NCBI GenBank assembly: GCA_021741205.1
Contig: JAIOYI010000010.1
Coordinates: 29,954 to 93,953 of the forward strand
Source of the DNA: Emcibacter sp.
Lineage (GTDB): Bacteria > Pseudomonadota > Alphaproteobacteria > Sphingomonadales > Emcibacteraceae
Length of the DNA: 64,000 bases
Direction of reading: 5' to 3'
The notes below the pieces were generated by a model. That model was not told the DNA's origin. It saw only the letters and a list, made by a program, of their open reading frames with translations, and searched no databases. The position numbers and the translations under genes were made by a program. Positions 20,147 through 30,127 of the stretch are shown here, in pieces; position 1 is the first letter of the stretch, and every line of letters begins with the position of its first letter.

Positions 20147-22131
20147 GAAAAATTGAAAAAATTGGTGTTATAGGTGCAGGAACAATGGGTTCTGCTATTG
20201 CTCAACATTTTTTGATGAAGGACTTAAAGGTCACGTTATTGGACCAGAATGAAAAATCTACGGAACAGGGACGACTGATTATTTCAGAATCCCTGACCGA
20301 GGCCGTAAAAAGGCACATCATCAGTGAAGATAAATTTCAGAAAACCATGTCAAATCTGACCACGACCACCGATCAATCCGCCTTAAAAGATGCAGACCTT
20401 ATTGTTGAAGCCATTTTTGAAGATTTAAAAGTGAAACAGGATCTTTTTAAAGCTCTTGAAAATGTCATTCGTCCAGACTGTATTCTGGCCTCAAACACCT
20501 CGTCTTTTTTAATTTCAGATATCGCAAAAGGCACCCGTCATCCAGAAAGAATTGTGGGTGTGCATTATTTTTACCATGCGGCAAAAAATAAACTTGTTGA
20601 AATCATTCCAAGCCACAAATCCGATAAAAAACTTATTGATGAATTATTCAATTTTTATGCCTATTACGGCAAAACTCCCATTATTGTTAAAGATGCCCCA
20701 GGTTTTGCCATTAATCGCTTTTTCGTACCTTGGCTTAATGAAGGATCCCGCCTGCTCGAAGAAGGATACGGCAGTATTAAATTCATTGATGAGGTGGCGC
20801 GTAAAGTTTTTGGCATCGGCATGGGACCTTTTGCCCTAATGAATGCAACAGGCGTTCCCATCGCCATGCATGCAGCGGACGGCCTTGCAAGTAAACTTGG
20901 TAATTTTTATAAACCGTCAAAAATTCTATGCAATCAAGTGGCATCTGGCAATCTTTGGGATGTGAGCGATACCCAAATTCTTAACGGCGGCGAAGATAAC
21001 GAAGACGTGGTCACATCCCGCCTGATTGGCGCATCATTGGGCATTGCCGCACAGATGGTCAGCGAAGGCGTGGTTGATGCAACTTCCAATGATCTTGGTA
21101 CTCGTGCGGGTCTGCGTTGGCCAATGGGTCCTTTTGAATTGATGAATAAAATTGGCGTCCCAAAAGTTGGAGAAATGGTCAAAGACCTTTTTTCCCATTG
21201 GCACATGCCCATGCCTGATTTCGCCTTTAAGAGTAACAAACCCGTTTCGTTGGAATGGGTCGAGACAAAAACAAAGGGCGAGACGGGTTTTGTCCTATTT
21301 AATCTGCCCGACCGTATGAATGCATTGGGTGAAACAGTGGTGGACCAGCTGGATAAATCTTTTACCAAACTGGATCAAGACCCTGCCATAAAACGCATCT
21401 TTATTTTAGGCCATGGCAAGGCTTTTGTGGCAGGTGCTGATATAAAATTCTTTCTTGATGGTTTGGCAGCCAATGATGTCAATCGCATTCAAAAATTTAC
21501 CGAATTTGGCCAAGAGGTTTTAAACAAAATAGCCGCAAGCACAAAAACAACCTGTGCCTATCTTGATGGTCTGACCTTAGGAGGTGGTTTAGAACTCGCC
21601 CTTGCCTGTGACTATCGCATTGGCACAAAAAACACCACCATCGCCTTTCCTGAAACGGGCATTGGAATATTTCCAGGTCTTGGTGGCACTCAACGCTCAA
21701 GCCGACTGATTGGAACGGGACTTGCTAAATATTTAGTGGCCACAGGACAGTTTTTAAACAGCGAAAAGGCTTATGAATATGGCATAATAGATAAAATCAT
21801 TGATCCTCTCTATGACTTTTATGACTTAGACAAACTAAGCCTTGATAACAGACAATGTGGTAAGGTGGATCAGGCAGACATAGGAAGTCTTTTTAATGAT
21901 TTTGACGGCAATTTTAAGACGGATCACCCTTATGCCAACATATTGTCCCGCAAGGCACCCATTGCCCTAAAACTTGCCATGAAGATTATGGATGAGGGGG
22001 CAAAGCTTCCGCTTCAGGATGGGCTTAAACTGGAACTTGCAAACCTAAAACATATCTTTGCCACACAGGATGCCGCCCTTGGACTTAATAGCGTCGTAAA
22101 AGGCTTCAAGCCAAAATTCACAGGAGCATAA
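20143..22131 (+). CDS. 3-hydroxyacyl-CoA dehydrogenase / enoyl-CoA hydratase fusion (HADH at N-terminus)
   Basis: IGVIGAGTMGSAIAQHF, then crotonase block GHGKAFVAGADIKFF, LDGLTLGGGLELALACDYRIG. Confidence 0.92.
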   Translation: MRKIEKIGVIGAGTMGSAIAQHFLMKDLKVTLLDQNEKSTEQGRLIISESLTEAVKRHIISEDKFQKTMSNLTTTTDQSALKDADLIVEAIFEDLKVKQDLFKALENVIRPDCILASNTSSFLISDIAKGTRHPERIVGVHYFYHAAKNKLVEIIPSHKSDKKLIDELFNFYAYYGKTPIIVKDAPGFAINRFFVPWLNEGSRLLEEGYGSIKFIDEVARKVFGIGMGPFALMNATGVPIAMHAADGLASKLGNFYKPSKILCNQVASGNLWDVSDTQILNGGEDNEDVVTSRLIGASLGIAAQMVSEGVVDATSNDLGTRAGLRWPMGPFELMNKIGVPKVGEMVKDLFSHWHMPMPDFAFKSNKPVSLEWVETKTKGETGFVLFNLPDRMNALGETVVDQLDKSFTKLDQDPAIKRIFILGHGKAFVAGADIKFFLDGLAANDVNRIQKFTEFGQEVLNKIAASTKTTCAYLDGLTLGGGLELALACDYRIGTKNTTIAFPETGIGIFPGLGGTQRSSRLIGTGLAKYLVATGQFLNSEKAYEYGIIDKIIDPLYDFYDLDKLSLDNRQCGKVDQADIGSLFNDFDGNFKTDHPYANILSRKAPIALKLAMKIMDEGAKLPLQDGLKLELANLKHIFATQDAALGLNSVVKGFKPKFTGA

Positions 22132-22134
22132 AGC

Positions 22135-23400
22135 ATGAGCGTATCAGTAACAGGATATCATTCCAAAGACAAAGGCATCGGTGTTTTATTTGATGATATA
22201 TACATCATTGAGGGTAAACGCACGGCCTTTGGTAAATTCATGGGCAGCCTGTCCACGGTCTCTCCCACTGATCTTGGTATTCATACCTCTCGTGCCGCCC
22301 TGACAGCGAGCGGTATTGATGGTGGTGAGGTGGATCAGGTCATTGCAGCCAACATCGGTCAAGCGGCCTCGGACTGTTTCTTTCTGCCCCGCCATATTGC
22401 CCTTTATGCGGGCACAGCTATCACAGCGCCTGCCCTTCTTGTGCAACGCATTTGTGGTTCGGGTGTCGAAGTTTTGGGTCAAGCGGCGGAACAAATTGCC
22501 CTAGGCAAGGCCAATGTGGTGCTTGGCTGCGGCACGGATACCATGAGCCGATATCCTCTCGTCTCCTATTCCGCTCGTCAGGGATTTCCCCTTGGTCGAC
22601 CAGATTATACCGATCTTTTGTGGGAAGCTTTAAATGATACGGCTGCCGTTCCCATGGGCCGCACCGCCGATAACCTTGCCATAAAATATAATTTAAGCCG
22701 TGAAGAGGTGGACGCTTATGCCTTTCGCAGTCAGAACCGCTATGCCGCCGCAATGAAGGCTGGTTTCTTTGACAGTGAAATAACAGCAGTTCCAGCACAA
22801 GGCCAATTTGAAGCGGAAAACCTCATTCCTCGCAAATTCAAATGCAAAAATAAGGCGGGGTTATCCCATGATGAACACCCCCGTCAGACAACCCTTGAAC
22901 AGCTTTCGTCCCTAAAACCCGTTTTCAGCAAGGACGGGCCCACAACGGCGGGTAATGCGTCGGGCATCGTTGACGGAGCCGCATCAGCCATTGTGGCATC
23001 GGGGGACTATGTCAGGGCGCATGGTCTAAAACCCATCGGAAAAATTCGGGGTTATTCTTCGGCGGGGGTGGACGCCCATATTATGGGGATTGGCCCCGTC
23101 CCTGCCATTGAAAGTATTTTAGCAGCTCTTAAAATGAAAGTTTCGGACATTGACCGCTATGAAATAAACGAGGCCTTCTCGGCACAAGTTCTTGCCTGTG
23201 CCCGTGCCCTGAAACTTGATGAAAATACTTTAAACGTCAATGGGGGAGCCGTAGCACTCGGTCATCCTTTGGGGGTGACGGGAATAAGACTTGCCCTCAC
23301 GGTTCTACGCACCCTTCATCGGGATAATAAAGAATTTGGTGTTGCTTCGGCCTGTATTGGTGGCGGTCAAGGAATCGCGATGGTGGTGGAAAGATGTTAA
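22135..23400 (+). CDS. Acetyl-CoA acyltransferase (thiolase)
   Basis: QRICGSGVEVLGQAAEQI, NVNGGAVALGHPLGVTGIR, CIGGGQG. Confidence 0.93.
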   Translation: MSVSVTGYHSKDKGIGVLFDDIYIIEGKRTAFGKFMGSLSTVSPTDLGIHTSRAALTASGIDGGEVDQVIAANIGQAASDCFFLPRHIALYAGTAITAPALLVQRICGSGVEVLGQAAEQIALGKANVVLGCGTDTMSRYPLVSYSARQGFPLGRPDYTDLLWEALNDTAAVPMGRTADNLAIKYNLSREEVDAYAFRSQNRYAAAMKAGFFDSEITAVPAQGQFEAENLIPRKFKCKNKAGLSHDEHPRQTTLEQLSSLKPVFSKDGPTTAGNASGIVDGAASAIVASGDYVRAHGLKPIGKIRGYSSAGVDAHIMGIGPVPAIESILAALKMKVSDIDRYEINEAFSAQVLACARALKLDENTLNVNGGAVALGHPLGVTGIRLALTVLRTLHRDNKEFGVASACIGGGQGIAMVVERC

Positions 23401-24152
23401 AACGTGTTCAAGATAAAGTCGCAATCGTTACAGGCGCCGGACAGGGAATTGGTGCTGCCATTGCACGGCGCCTTGCCCATGAAGGCGCAAAAATTGTTCT
23501 TGTGGATATCAAATCCGAATTCCTCTCCGATATTGTACAGGAACTCACCCAATTAGGCGCCGAAACATTATCCATTGCGGCCGATATCTCAAAAAAGACC
23601 CAAGTGGTTGATATGGTGGCAAAAGCCAAGGATCATTTCGGCACTATTGATATTCTGGTCAATAATGCGGGCATCATTCGGGACGGCTATCTTGCCAAAA
23701 TGAGCGAAGATGACTGGGACAAGGTCATGGACGTGAATTTAAAAGGCCCCTTTCTTTGTTGTCAAGCCGTTTTTGACACCATGAAGTCACAAAATAGCGG
23801 CAAAATTGTTAATATTGTTTCACGCTCATGGCTTGGCAATATTGGTCAAGCCAACTATTCCGCTAGCAAAGGCGGTCTTGTGAGCCTTACCCGCACACTT
23901 GCCCTTGAACTTGCCCGCTTTCAAATCAATGTCAATGCGGTGGCACCGGGCCTTATTGAAACCCCCATGACCCGCAGCATGCCAGAAGAAGCAAGATCCA
24001 GACTTCTTCGCATGCAGCCAACGGGTAAAATGGGATCTGTTGATGATATCGCCTCCGCCGTCTGCTTTTTATCCTCAAATGATGCGGCCTTTATTAATGG
24101 ACAAATACTTCATGTGGACGGCGGGAAAAGTTGTGGCCTTTTATCGCTTTAG
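23394..24152 (+). CDS. SDR oxidoreductase, FabG-like
   Basis: VAIVTGAGQGIGAAIARRLA, NNAGI, YSASKGG, N-terminal TGxxxGIG. Confidence 0.92.
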   Translation: MLKRVQDKVAIVTGAGQGIGAAIARRLAHEGAKIVLVDIKSEFLSDIVQELTQLGAETLSIAADISKKTQVVDMVAKAKDHFGTIDILVNNAGIIRDGYLAKMSEDDWDKVMDVNLKGPFLCCQAVFDTMKSQNSGKIVNIVSRSWLGNIGQANYSASKGGLVSLTRTLALELARFQINVNAVAPGLIETPMTRSMPEEARSRLLRMQPTGKMGSVDDIASAVCFLSSNDAAFINGQILHVDGGKSCGLLSL

Positions 24153-24163
24153 GTGAGGAGAAA

Positions 24164-24646
24164 ATGATGAATTTAACAACAGTTAGCGTGAATGGACTAG
24201 ATTATACCAAGGCCGTATCGCCGTCTATGACCCTGCTCGAATTTTTACGAGAAGAATTAGGTCTTACAGGCACAAAAAACGGATGTGATAGCGGTGAATG
24301 CGGCTGTTGCAGTGTAATGGTTGACGGTAAACCCATGTTATCCTGCCTTATGCTCGTCCTTGAGGCCGAAGGCCACAAGATCACCACCATCGAAGGCATT
24401 GCTCAGGGTAATGACCTCCACCCCGTGCAAGAGGCTATGGTGGAATATGGCGCCATCCAATGTGGATATTGTACGCCTGCCATGGTGATAAACGGGGTTC
24501 ATCTTTTAGAAAATAACAAAAACCCAAGCAATGAGGAGATAAAAGAATGCATTTCCGCTACCGTCTGTCGCTGCACGGGCTATAACAGCATTGAACGTGC
24601 CATCCATAGTGCGGCCGCCAAAATGAAAGGCGGATGTCATGGTTGA
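24164..24646 (+). CDS. hcrC: 4-hydroxybenzoyl-CoA reductase gamma subunit ([2Fe-2S])
   Basis: CDSGECGCCSVMVDGKPMLSC and CGYCTPAMVI...CRCTGY; first gene of a gamma-alpha-beta set; start at MMNLTTV. Confidence 0.8.
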   Translation: MMNLTTVSVNGLDYTKAVSPSMTLLEFLREELGLTGTKNGCDSGECGCCSVMVDGKPMLSCLMLVLEAEGHKITTIEGIAQGNDLHPVQEAMVEYGAIQCGYCTPAMVINGVHLLENNKNPSNEEIKECISATVCRCTGYNSIERAIHSAAAKMKGGCHG

Positions 24647-27065
24647 TCTAACAAAAGGCTATCCCGATAAAGGCTATAAAATTATTGGAAAACCCGTACC
24701 GCTGATCGATTCACGGGCAAAGGTTATGGGGCAAGCCCTCTATACGGACGATATTCGGCTTCATAACCCCTTAACCATTAAAATTTTACGCTCCCCTTAT
24801 CCCAGCGCCAATATTCTATCCCTAGATACAAAGGACGCCCTTGCCCTGAAAGGCGTTAAGGGTATCCTCACGGGGGCTGACTTTAAAAATACCTTTGGTG
24901 TTCTGACCATCAGTAAAGATGAACCCGCCATCGCTCGTGACGTCGTACGCTATGAGGGGGAACCCATTGCTGCGGTCGCTGCAGAAACAGAAACCATCGC
25001 AGAGGCTGCCCTAAAGCTCATCAAAGTGAATTATGAAATAACAGAAGCCGTTCTTGACAGCAAAACCGCACTAAAACCCACAGATCGCCCTTTGCACCCT
25101 GAACTTAACAAAGAAAATAATCTCCATAAAAAAGTGTTGCAGGAATTTGGTGACATGGAACAGGGATTTTCTGAAGCAGATGTTGTTATTGAAAAACGTT
25201 TCCGCTTTGCTTCCATCAATCATGGCTTCACCGAACCCCATGCCACCCAAGTGGAAATTGATAACAAGGGTAATATTACCGTCTATTCCGCAACGCAGGT
25301 GCCTCATTATCTTCATATGGCAATGGCTGAGGTGCTTGAAATACCAGAACATAATATCCGCATTGTAAAACCGCATCTGGGCGGCGGCTTTGGTGGAAAA
25401 AGTGACCCCTTTCCCCATGAAATGATTGCCGCAAAATTCGCCCTTGATCTGGGTCGGAATGTGAAAATTAAATTCACCCGTGAAGAGGTCTTTTTTAGCC
25501 ATCACGGGCGGCATCAAACGGACCTGACCATGAAATTGGGCTTTAGCAAAGAGAAGGGCATTACTGCCTTAGGCCTTGATACGCTCATTGATGGCGGGGC
25601 TTACGGTAGTTTCGGCATTGTGACCACCTATTATAATGGGGTATTATTGCAAGGCCCCTATAAAATACCCAATTTCCGTTTTCATGTGAACCGCATGTAT
25701 ACCAATAAACCCATGTGTGGCGCCATGCGGGGACATGGGGGTGTCAACCCCCGCTTTGCCAGTGAAGTACTTCTTGATATGGCCTGTGCGGAGATAGGAC
25801 TTGATCCCGCCGAAACCCGTCTTAAGATGATCCATAAGGAAAATACCCTCACCACCAATGAATTTCGCATAACTTCTGTTGGCCTGCAAAATGGCTTAAA
25901 AGAGGCCATGCGCCGTACAAAATGGCATGAAAAATACGGCAAACTTCCCTTTGGCAAGGGCATTGGCGTGGCATGTGGTTTCTTTATTTCAGGGAGCGCC
26001 CTACCCATTCACTGGAACAAGCTTCCTTCCTCAACGGTACGGATGACCATTGACCATGACGGCGGTGTTACGGTTTATTCTGGTGCCACCGATATTGGTC
26101 AGGGCAGTGATACCATGCTTGCCCAAATGGCCGCCGAAGTCTTGGGCCAGTCGTTGGGCAACATAAAAGTCATCAGTGCAGATACCCGTATAACACCTGT
26201 TGATCTGGGTAGTTATAGCTCTCGGGTCACCTTTATGGCGGGAAATGCGAGCCGAAATGCGGCCATTCGCATGCGTAAAATTTTGGTCGAGGCGGCTTGT
26301 GCGCTGCTTGACATTGATCCGCCAAAATATGAAAAGCCCGAAAAATCCAAAGACTTCTTCCGACAAGGCGGCTTAAAACCCGACTTTGAACAGGGATTTT
26401 TAGGGCCAAATCCTGACTATTCGGACGGCTTTATTTTTGAGGATGGCCTTATCCGAAGTGAAAACCATAACCAAAGTGTGACCTTCCTTGAGGCGGTGGA
26501 AAAGGCACTTGAATTTGAAGGCATTCTTCAAACCAGCGGCACCTACCGTGCGCCAAAACTTGGCGGAAAATTCAAAGGTGCGGGGGCCGGTCTTAGCCCA
26601 AGCTATAGCTTCACCGCCTTTATCGTTGAAGTGACCGTTGATTCTGAAACTGGATTTATTAAAGTTGACAAGGCCACCTGCGCTCATGACTGTGGATTTC
26701 CCCTTAACCCGCTTGCGGTTAATGGCCAAATCGAGGGCTGCATCCACATGGGACTTGGGCAGGCGCTCATGGAAGAAATGGTTTATGATAATGGAGCGAC
26801 CCAAAATCCGTCTTTTCTCGATTATAAAATTCCGTCCGCCTTTGAACAGCCCGTTGTTGATATTGTCCCAACCTTTAGTGATGACAGCGAAGGCCCCTTT
26901 GGTGCAAAGGAGGCGGGAGAAGGCATATTGGCTCCCATAATTCCCGCCATTGCCAATGCGGTTTATGATGCAGTTGGTATTCGCCTGACCCAACTTCCCA
27001 TGCGGCCTGATCGGGTGATTTTTGCTCTGGAAAAAGCGAAAAAGGACAAAGGAGCCACGTCATGA
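24639..27065 (+). CDS. hcrA: 4-hydroxybenzoyl-CoA reductase alpha subunit (molybdopterin, xanthine dehydrogenase family)
   Basis: GGGFGGKSDPF, CGAMRGHGGVNPRFASE, TDIGQGSDTMLAQMAAEVLG, GAKEAGEGILAPI. Confidence 0.82.
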   Translation: MVDLTKGYPDKGYKIIGKPVPLIDSRAKVMGQALYTDDIRLHNPLTIKILRSPYPSANILSLDTKDALALKGVKGILTGADFKNTFGVLTISKDEPAIARDVVRYEGEPIAAVAAETETIAEAALKLIKVNYEITEAVLDSKTALKPTDRPLHPELNKENNLHKKVLQEFGDMEQGFSEADVVIEKRFRFASINHGFTEPHATQVEIDNKGNITVYSATQVPHYLHMAMAEVLEIPEHNIRIVKPHLGGGFGGKSDPFPHEMIAAKFALDLGRNVKIKFTREEVFFSHHGRHQTDLTMKLGFSKEKGITALGLDTLIDGGAYGSFGIVTTYYNGVLLQGPYKIPNFRFHVNRMYTNKPMCGAMRGHGGVNPRFASEVLLDMACAEIGLDPAETRLKMIHKENTLTTNEFRITSVGLQNGLKEAMRRTKWHEKYGKLPFGKGIGVACGFFISGSALPIHWNKLPSSTVRMTIDHDGGVTVYSGATDIGQGSDTMLAQMAAEVLGQSLGNIKVISADTRITPVDLGSYSSRVTFMAGNASRNAAIRMRKILVEAACALLDIDPPKYEKPEKSKDFFRQGGLKPDFEQGFLGPNPDYSDGFIFEDGLIRSENHNQSVTFLEAVEKALEFEGILQTSGTYRAPKLGGKFKGAGAGLSPSYSFTAFIVEVTVDSETGFIKVDKATCAHDCGFPLNPLAVNGQIEGCIHMGLGQALMEEMVYDNGATQNPSFLDYKIPSAFEQPVVDIVPTFSDDSEGPFGAKEAGEGILAPIIPAIANAVYDAVGIRLTQLPMRPDRVIFALEKAKKDKGATS

Positions 27066-28051
27066 GCACCCTACTTGAAAGTTTCAATTATGTCCGTCCC
27101 ACAAATCTTGACCAATTAAATCTTCTGGTCATGGATTATATCACGAAAGGATATGACTTTACCTTTTCTGCGGGCGGGACAGATATTATTCCGCGACTTA
27201 AAAAACAAATCTTTAATCCTGAAAATCTGATTAGTCTGAGTGGTATAAGTGATCTTAAGGGAATTGAAAAAAAGGGCGAAATTATTATAATTGGTGCCTT
27301 AACCACCCTTGATGATCTCGCGAACCATGATCTTATCAAGAAATATTTTCCCACCCTTGCGCATGCTGCCCATAAGGTTGCAAGCCCCCAAATCAGAAAT
27401 CGGGCAACCCTTGGCGGCAATATCATGGTCGATAATCGCTGTAGCTATATCAATCAAAGTAGCCTCAACCGTGACTGCCACGCCCCTTGTTTTAAAGCGG
27501 ACGGCGATATTTGCCACATTGTGAAGCGCGCCAAACGGGGTGATGAGGTTTTGTGTCAGGCCCGTTTCGTGTCCGATACGGCGCCTGTTTTGTTACTGCT
27601 TGAGGCCAATATCACAATTATGGGTCAAGGGGGTTTACGGAAAATAAAACTCAATGATCTCTATCTCAATGATGGCATTGACAACAGAAGCCTTAGGAAA
27701 GATGAACTCATCACAAAGATTGAGGTCAAAATTCCTGAAAATGAGTCCCTTCATTATGAGAAACTTGCCATCCGTAATGCCCTTGATTTTCCCTCCCTTG
27801 GTGTTGCGGTATGTTTGAGCGAGCAAAATTTAAGCGTGGCCTTAACAGGACTGAACCCAAGGCCTGGACTTTTTAAGGCAAAAATCAAGAATTATAATAA
27901 CTTTGATGAGATGGTATCCGATATCTGTGATCAGGCCTTGGCCTTTGCTGTGACCTATAATCAGGATTTCTTTCCCAGAGCCTACCGAAAAAGCATGATA
28001 CCCGTCTTTATCAAACGTGGTATAAGTAATATCTTGAAGGAAAAAAAATGA
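27062..28051 (+). CDS. hcrB: 4-hydroxybenzoyl-CoA reductase beta subunit (FAD) with HcrB-type Cys-rich insertion
   Basis: FSAGGTDIIPRLK, NRATLGGNIMVDNRCSYINQSSLNRDCHAPCFKADGDICHIV...LCQARFVSDTAPVLL; extra Cys insertion like the [4Fe-4S] loop known for HcrB. Confidence 0.82.
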   Translation: MSTLLESFNYVRPTNLDQLNLLVMDYITKGYDFTFSAGGTDIIPRLKKQIFNPENLISLSGISDLKGIEKKGEIIIIGALTTLDDLANHDLIKKYFPTLAHAAHKVASPQIRNRATLGGNIMVDNRCSYINQSSLNRDCHAPCFKADGDICHIVKRAKRGDEVLCQARFVSDTAPVLLLLEANITIMGQGGLRKIKLNDLYLNDGIDNRSLRKDELITKIEVKIPENESLHYEKLAIRNALDFPSLGVAVCLSEQNLSVALTGLNPRPGLFKAKIKNYNNFDEMVSDICDQALAFAVTYNQDFFPRAYRKSMIPVFIKRGISNILKEKK

Positions 28052-29226
28052 CCGATGTGATGAAAGACTATTTCCTTGATTTGGACAAGGCCGCCCGTGA
28101 CCCAAAGCGAAAAGTAGCATGGTGTACCTCCGTTGGTCCCGCTGAAATTTTGCGGGCTATGGGGTTTGAGGTCTTTTTTCCAGAGAACCACGGCGCAATG
28201 CTTGGGGCAACAAGAGTTTGCATGGATACAATTCCCGTGGCCAACGCCAACGGCTATTCTCCAGAGATTTGCAGTTACCTGACCTCTGATGTGGGGGCTT
28301 ATATGAAGGGGATCACCCCGCTCACCAAGGCTTATGGCATAGAAAGCGTTCCTCATCCCGACGTTTTGGTTTATAACACCAATCAGTGCAAAGATGTGAT
28401 GCATTGGTTTGAATATTATGCCAAGGAATTTAACACGCCCATTTTTGGTATTCATCCCCCAACCAATTTACCCAGCATAAAACAAGAATATATAGATGAT
28501 GTGGCACAACAATTTAAGGATCTTATTGCTTTTCTGGAACCCATTATGGGCCATGCCATGGATCCTGAAAAATTAAAAGAAACCGTTGCGCTGTCTCTGG
28601 AAGCAACCAATCTTTGGTCTGATGTCCTCAATATGGCTCAAACAACCCCAAGCCCTCTGACCTTTTTTGATGGTACTATTTATATGGGCCCCATTGTGGT
28701 CTTGCGTGGCACTCAAATTGCCGTGGATTATTACAAAAATTTATTGGCTGAATTACAAGAAAAGGTCGCCAACAACCATGCCGCCGTTATGGGGGAACAT
28801 AAACGCATCTATTGGGACGGCATGCCCGTTTGGGGACGGCTGCGCAATCTATCCAATATTTTTAAGGAAAATAACGCCTGTGTTGTTGCATCGACCTATT
28901 GCAATAGTTGGGTTTTTTCGGACTTTGACCCCAATGATCCTTTGCCCAGCATGGCGCTGGCCTATATTAAGATATTTATCAACCGCAATGACCAATTCAA
29001 GGAAGCCTATATTGAAAAAATGGTCAAGGATTTCAACGTGGACGGTGTTGTCTTTATGGCCGCACGAACCTGTCCCAACAACAGTAACGCCTATTATAAC
29101 TTACCCCGCAGACTAAAGGATAAAAATATCCCAACCATCATTATTGATGGTGATCTTTGTGATTTACGCTGTTATTCCGATGAACAGTCCGCAACCCTCA
29201 TCGAAGCCTTTTTGGAGACGATTTAA
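28048..29226 (+). CDS. 2-hydroxyacyl-CoA dehydratase / benzoyl-CoA reductase B/C-family subunit (DCCP/YjiM-like possible)
   Basis: AWCTSVGPAEILRAMGFEVFFPENHGAMLGATR; NQCKDVMHWFEYYA; TCPNNSN...IPTIIIDGDLCDLRCYSDEQSATLIEAFLE; PF06050-like pattern with conserved cysteines. Confidence 0.8.
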   Translation: MTDVMKDYFLDLDKAARDPKRKVAWCTSVGPAEILRAMGFEVFFPENHGAMLGATRVCMDTIPVANANGYSPEICSYLTSDVGAYMKGITPLTKAYGIESVPHPDVLVYNTNQCKDVMHWFEYYAKEFNTPIFGIHPPTNLPSIKQEYIDDVAQQFKDLIAFLEPIMGHAMDPEKLKETVALSLEATNLWSDVLNMAQTTPSPLTFFDGTIYMGPIVVLRGTQIAVDYYKNLLAELQEKVANNHAAVMGEHKRIYWDGMPVWGRLRNLSNIFKENNACVVASTYCNSWVFSDFDPNDPLPSMALAYIKIFINRNDQFKEAYIEKMVKDFNVDGVVFMAARTCPNNSNAYYNLPRRLKDKNIPTIIIDGDLCDLRCYSDEQSATLIEAFLETI

Positions 29227-30056
29227 TGTCAAAAAAGAAAGATGATATAATTTTTTGGGGGGTTGATTGCGGCAGCTCAGAAATCAAGGTTGTCGCCCTT
29301 GATCAAGCGGGTAATATCCTCCTCAAACGCAAACAGAAAACCTTGTTCCCTTTGCAAGATCATGTGCGCCATGCCCTGTCTGGTGACGGAGATGATTTAT
29401 CGCCCTTTATAACACCAGAAAGCACAGAAATAAAACAGGGTCATAAGATCATAGCTACAGGTTACGGTAGAAAATACATTAATTTTGCCACCGAAAATTT
29501 GACCGAAATTAAGGCTCATTTCATGGGAGTCGAAAAGCAGCTTGATCTGGGTGACCGCTATAGCATTATTGATATCGGTGGACAGGATTCAAAAATTATT
29601 GCGGTCGACCATAACAAAGTGGATCAATTCATCATTAACCGAAAATGTGCGGCGGGAACGGGTGCCTATATCGAGGAACTAGGCCACAGATTAGAAGTGC
29701 CCTTAAGTGATATGACAGCATTGGCCCAAAATAACGATAAGGAATTATCTCTCAACAGCTTTTGCACCGTATTTTCAGGACAAGAGGTTATCAAAGTTCT
29801 CATGAACGGGGAACGGGTGGAAAATATCATTTATGCCCTCTATAGCTCGGTTGTAAAGCGGGTCATGGAAATGACTGCCATCACCACCGATATTGTTGCC
29901 TTTTCTGGTGGGGTATTGGAATTTCATCCAAAACTTGTACAAATGTTCACCGAAAAATTGCGTGAGGCCAATCCTAACATCAAAACCATGCTCGCCCCCA
30001 ATGCGCAATATTGCGGCGCTATTGGTGCGGCTCTTTTTGGCATGACGGCCACATAA
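29226..30056 (+). CDS. BadF/BadG/BcrA/BcrD-family ATPase (2-hydroxyacyl-CoA dehydratase activase / BCR ATPase)
   Basis: GVDCGSSEIKVVALD, IIDIGGQDSKIIAV, NRKCAAGTGAYIEELGHRLEVPL, NSFCTVFSGQEVI, AFSGGV; the two cluster-binding Cys motifs are present. Confidence 0.88.
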   Translation: MSKKKDDIIFWGVDCGSSEIKVVALDQAGNILLKRKQKTLFPLQDHVRHALSGDGDDLSPFITPESTEIKQGHKIIATGYGRKYINFATENLTEIKAHFMGVEKQLDLGDRYSIIDIGGQDSKIIAVDHNKVDQFIINRKCAAGTGAYIEELGHRLEVPLSDMTALAQNNDKELSLNSFCTVFSGQEVIKVLMNGERVENIIYALYSSVVKRVMEMTAITTDIVAFSGGVLEFHPKLVQMFTEKLREANPNIKTMLAPNAQYCGAIGAALFGMTAT

Positions 30057-30127
30057 TAATTCAACATATTAAATGATTGTGAGAAATGGTATAATACTAT
30101 ATATTATGCCTTAGTCAGTATCATATA

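Noticed and set aside
24164-28051. Xanthine dehydrogenase or aerobic CO dehydrogenase
   Set aside because: HcrB-type Cys insertion and the aromatic-CoA neighbourhood favour 4-hydroxybenzoyl-CoA reductase; no CoxL-type AYXCSFR active-site loop seen
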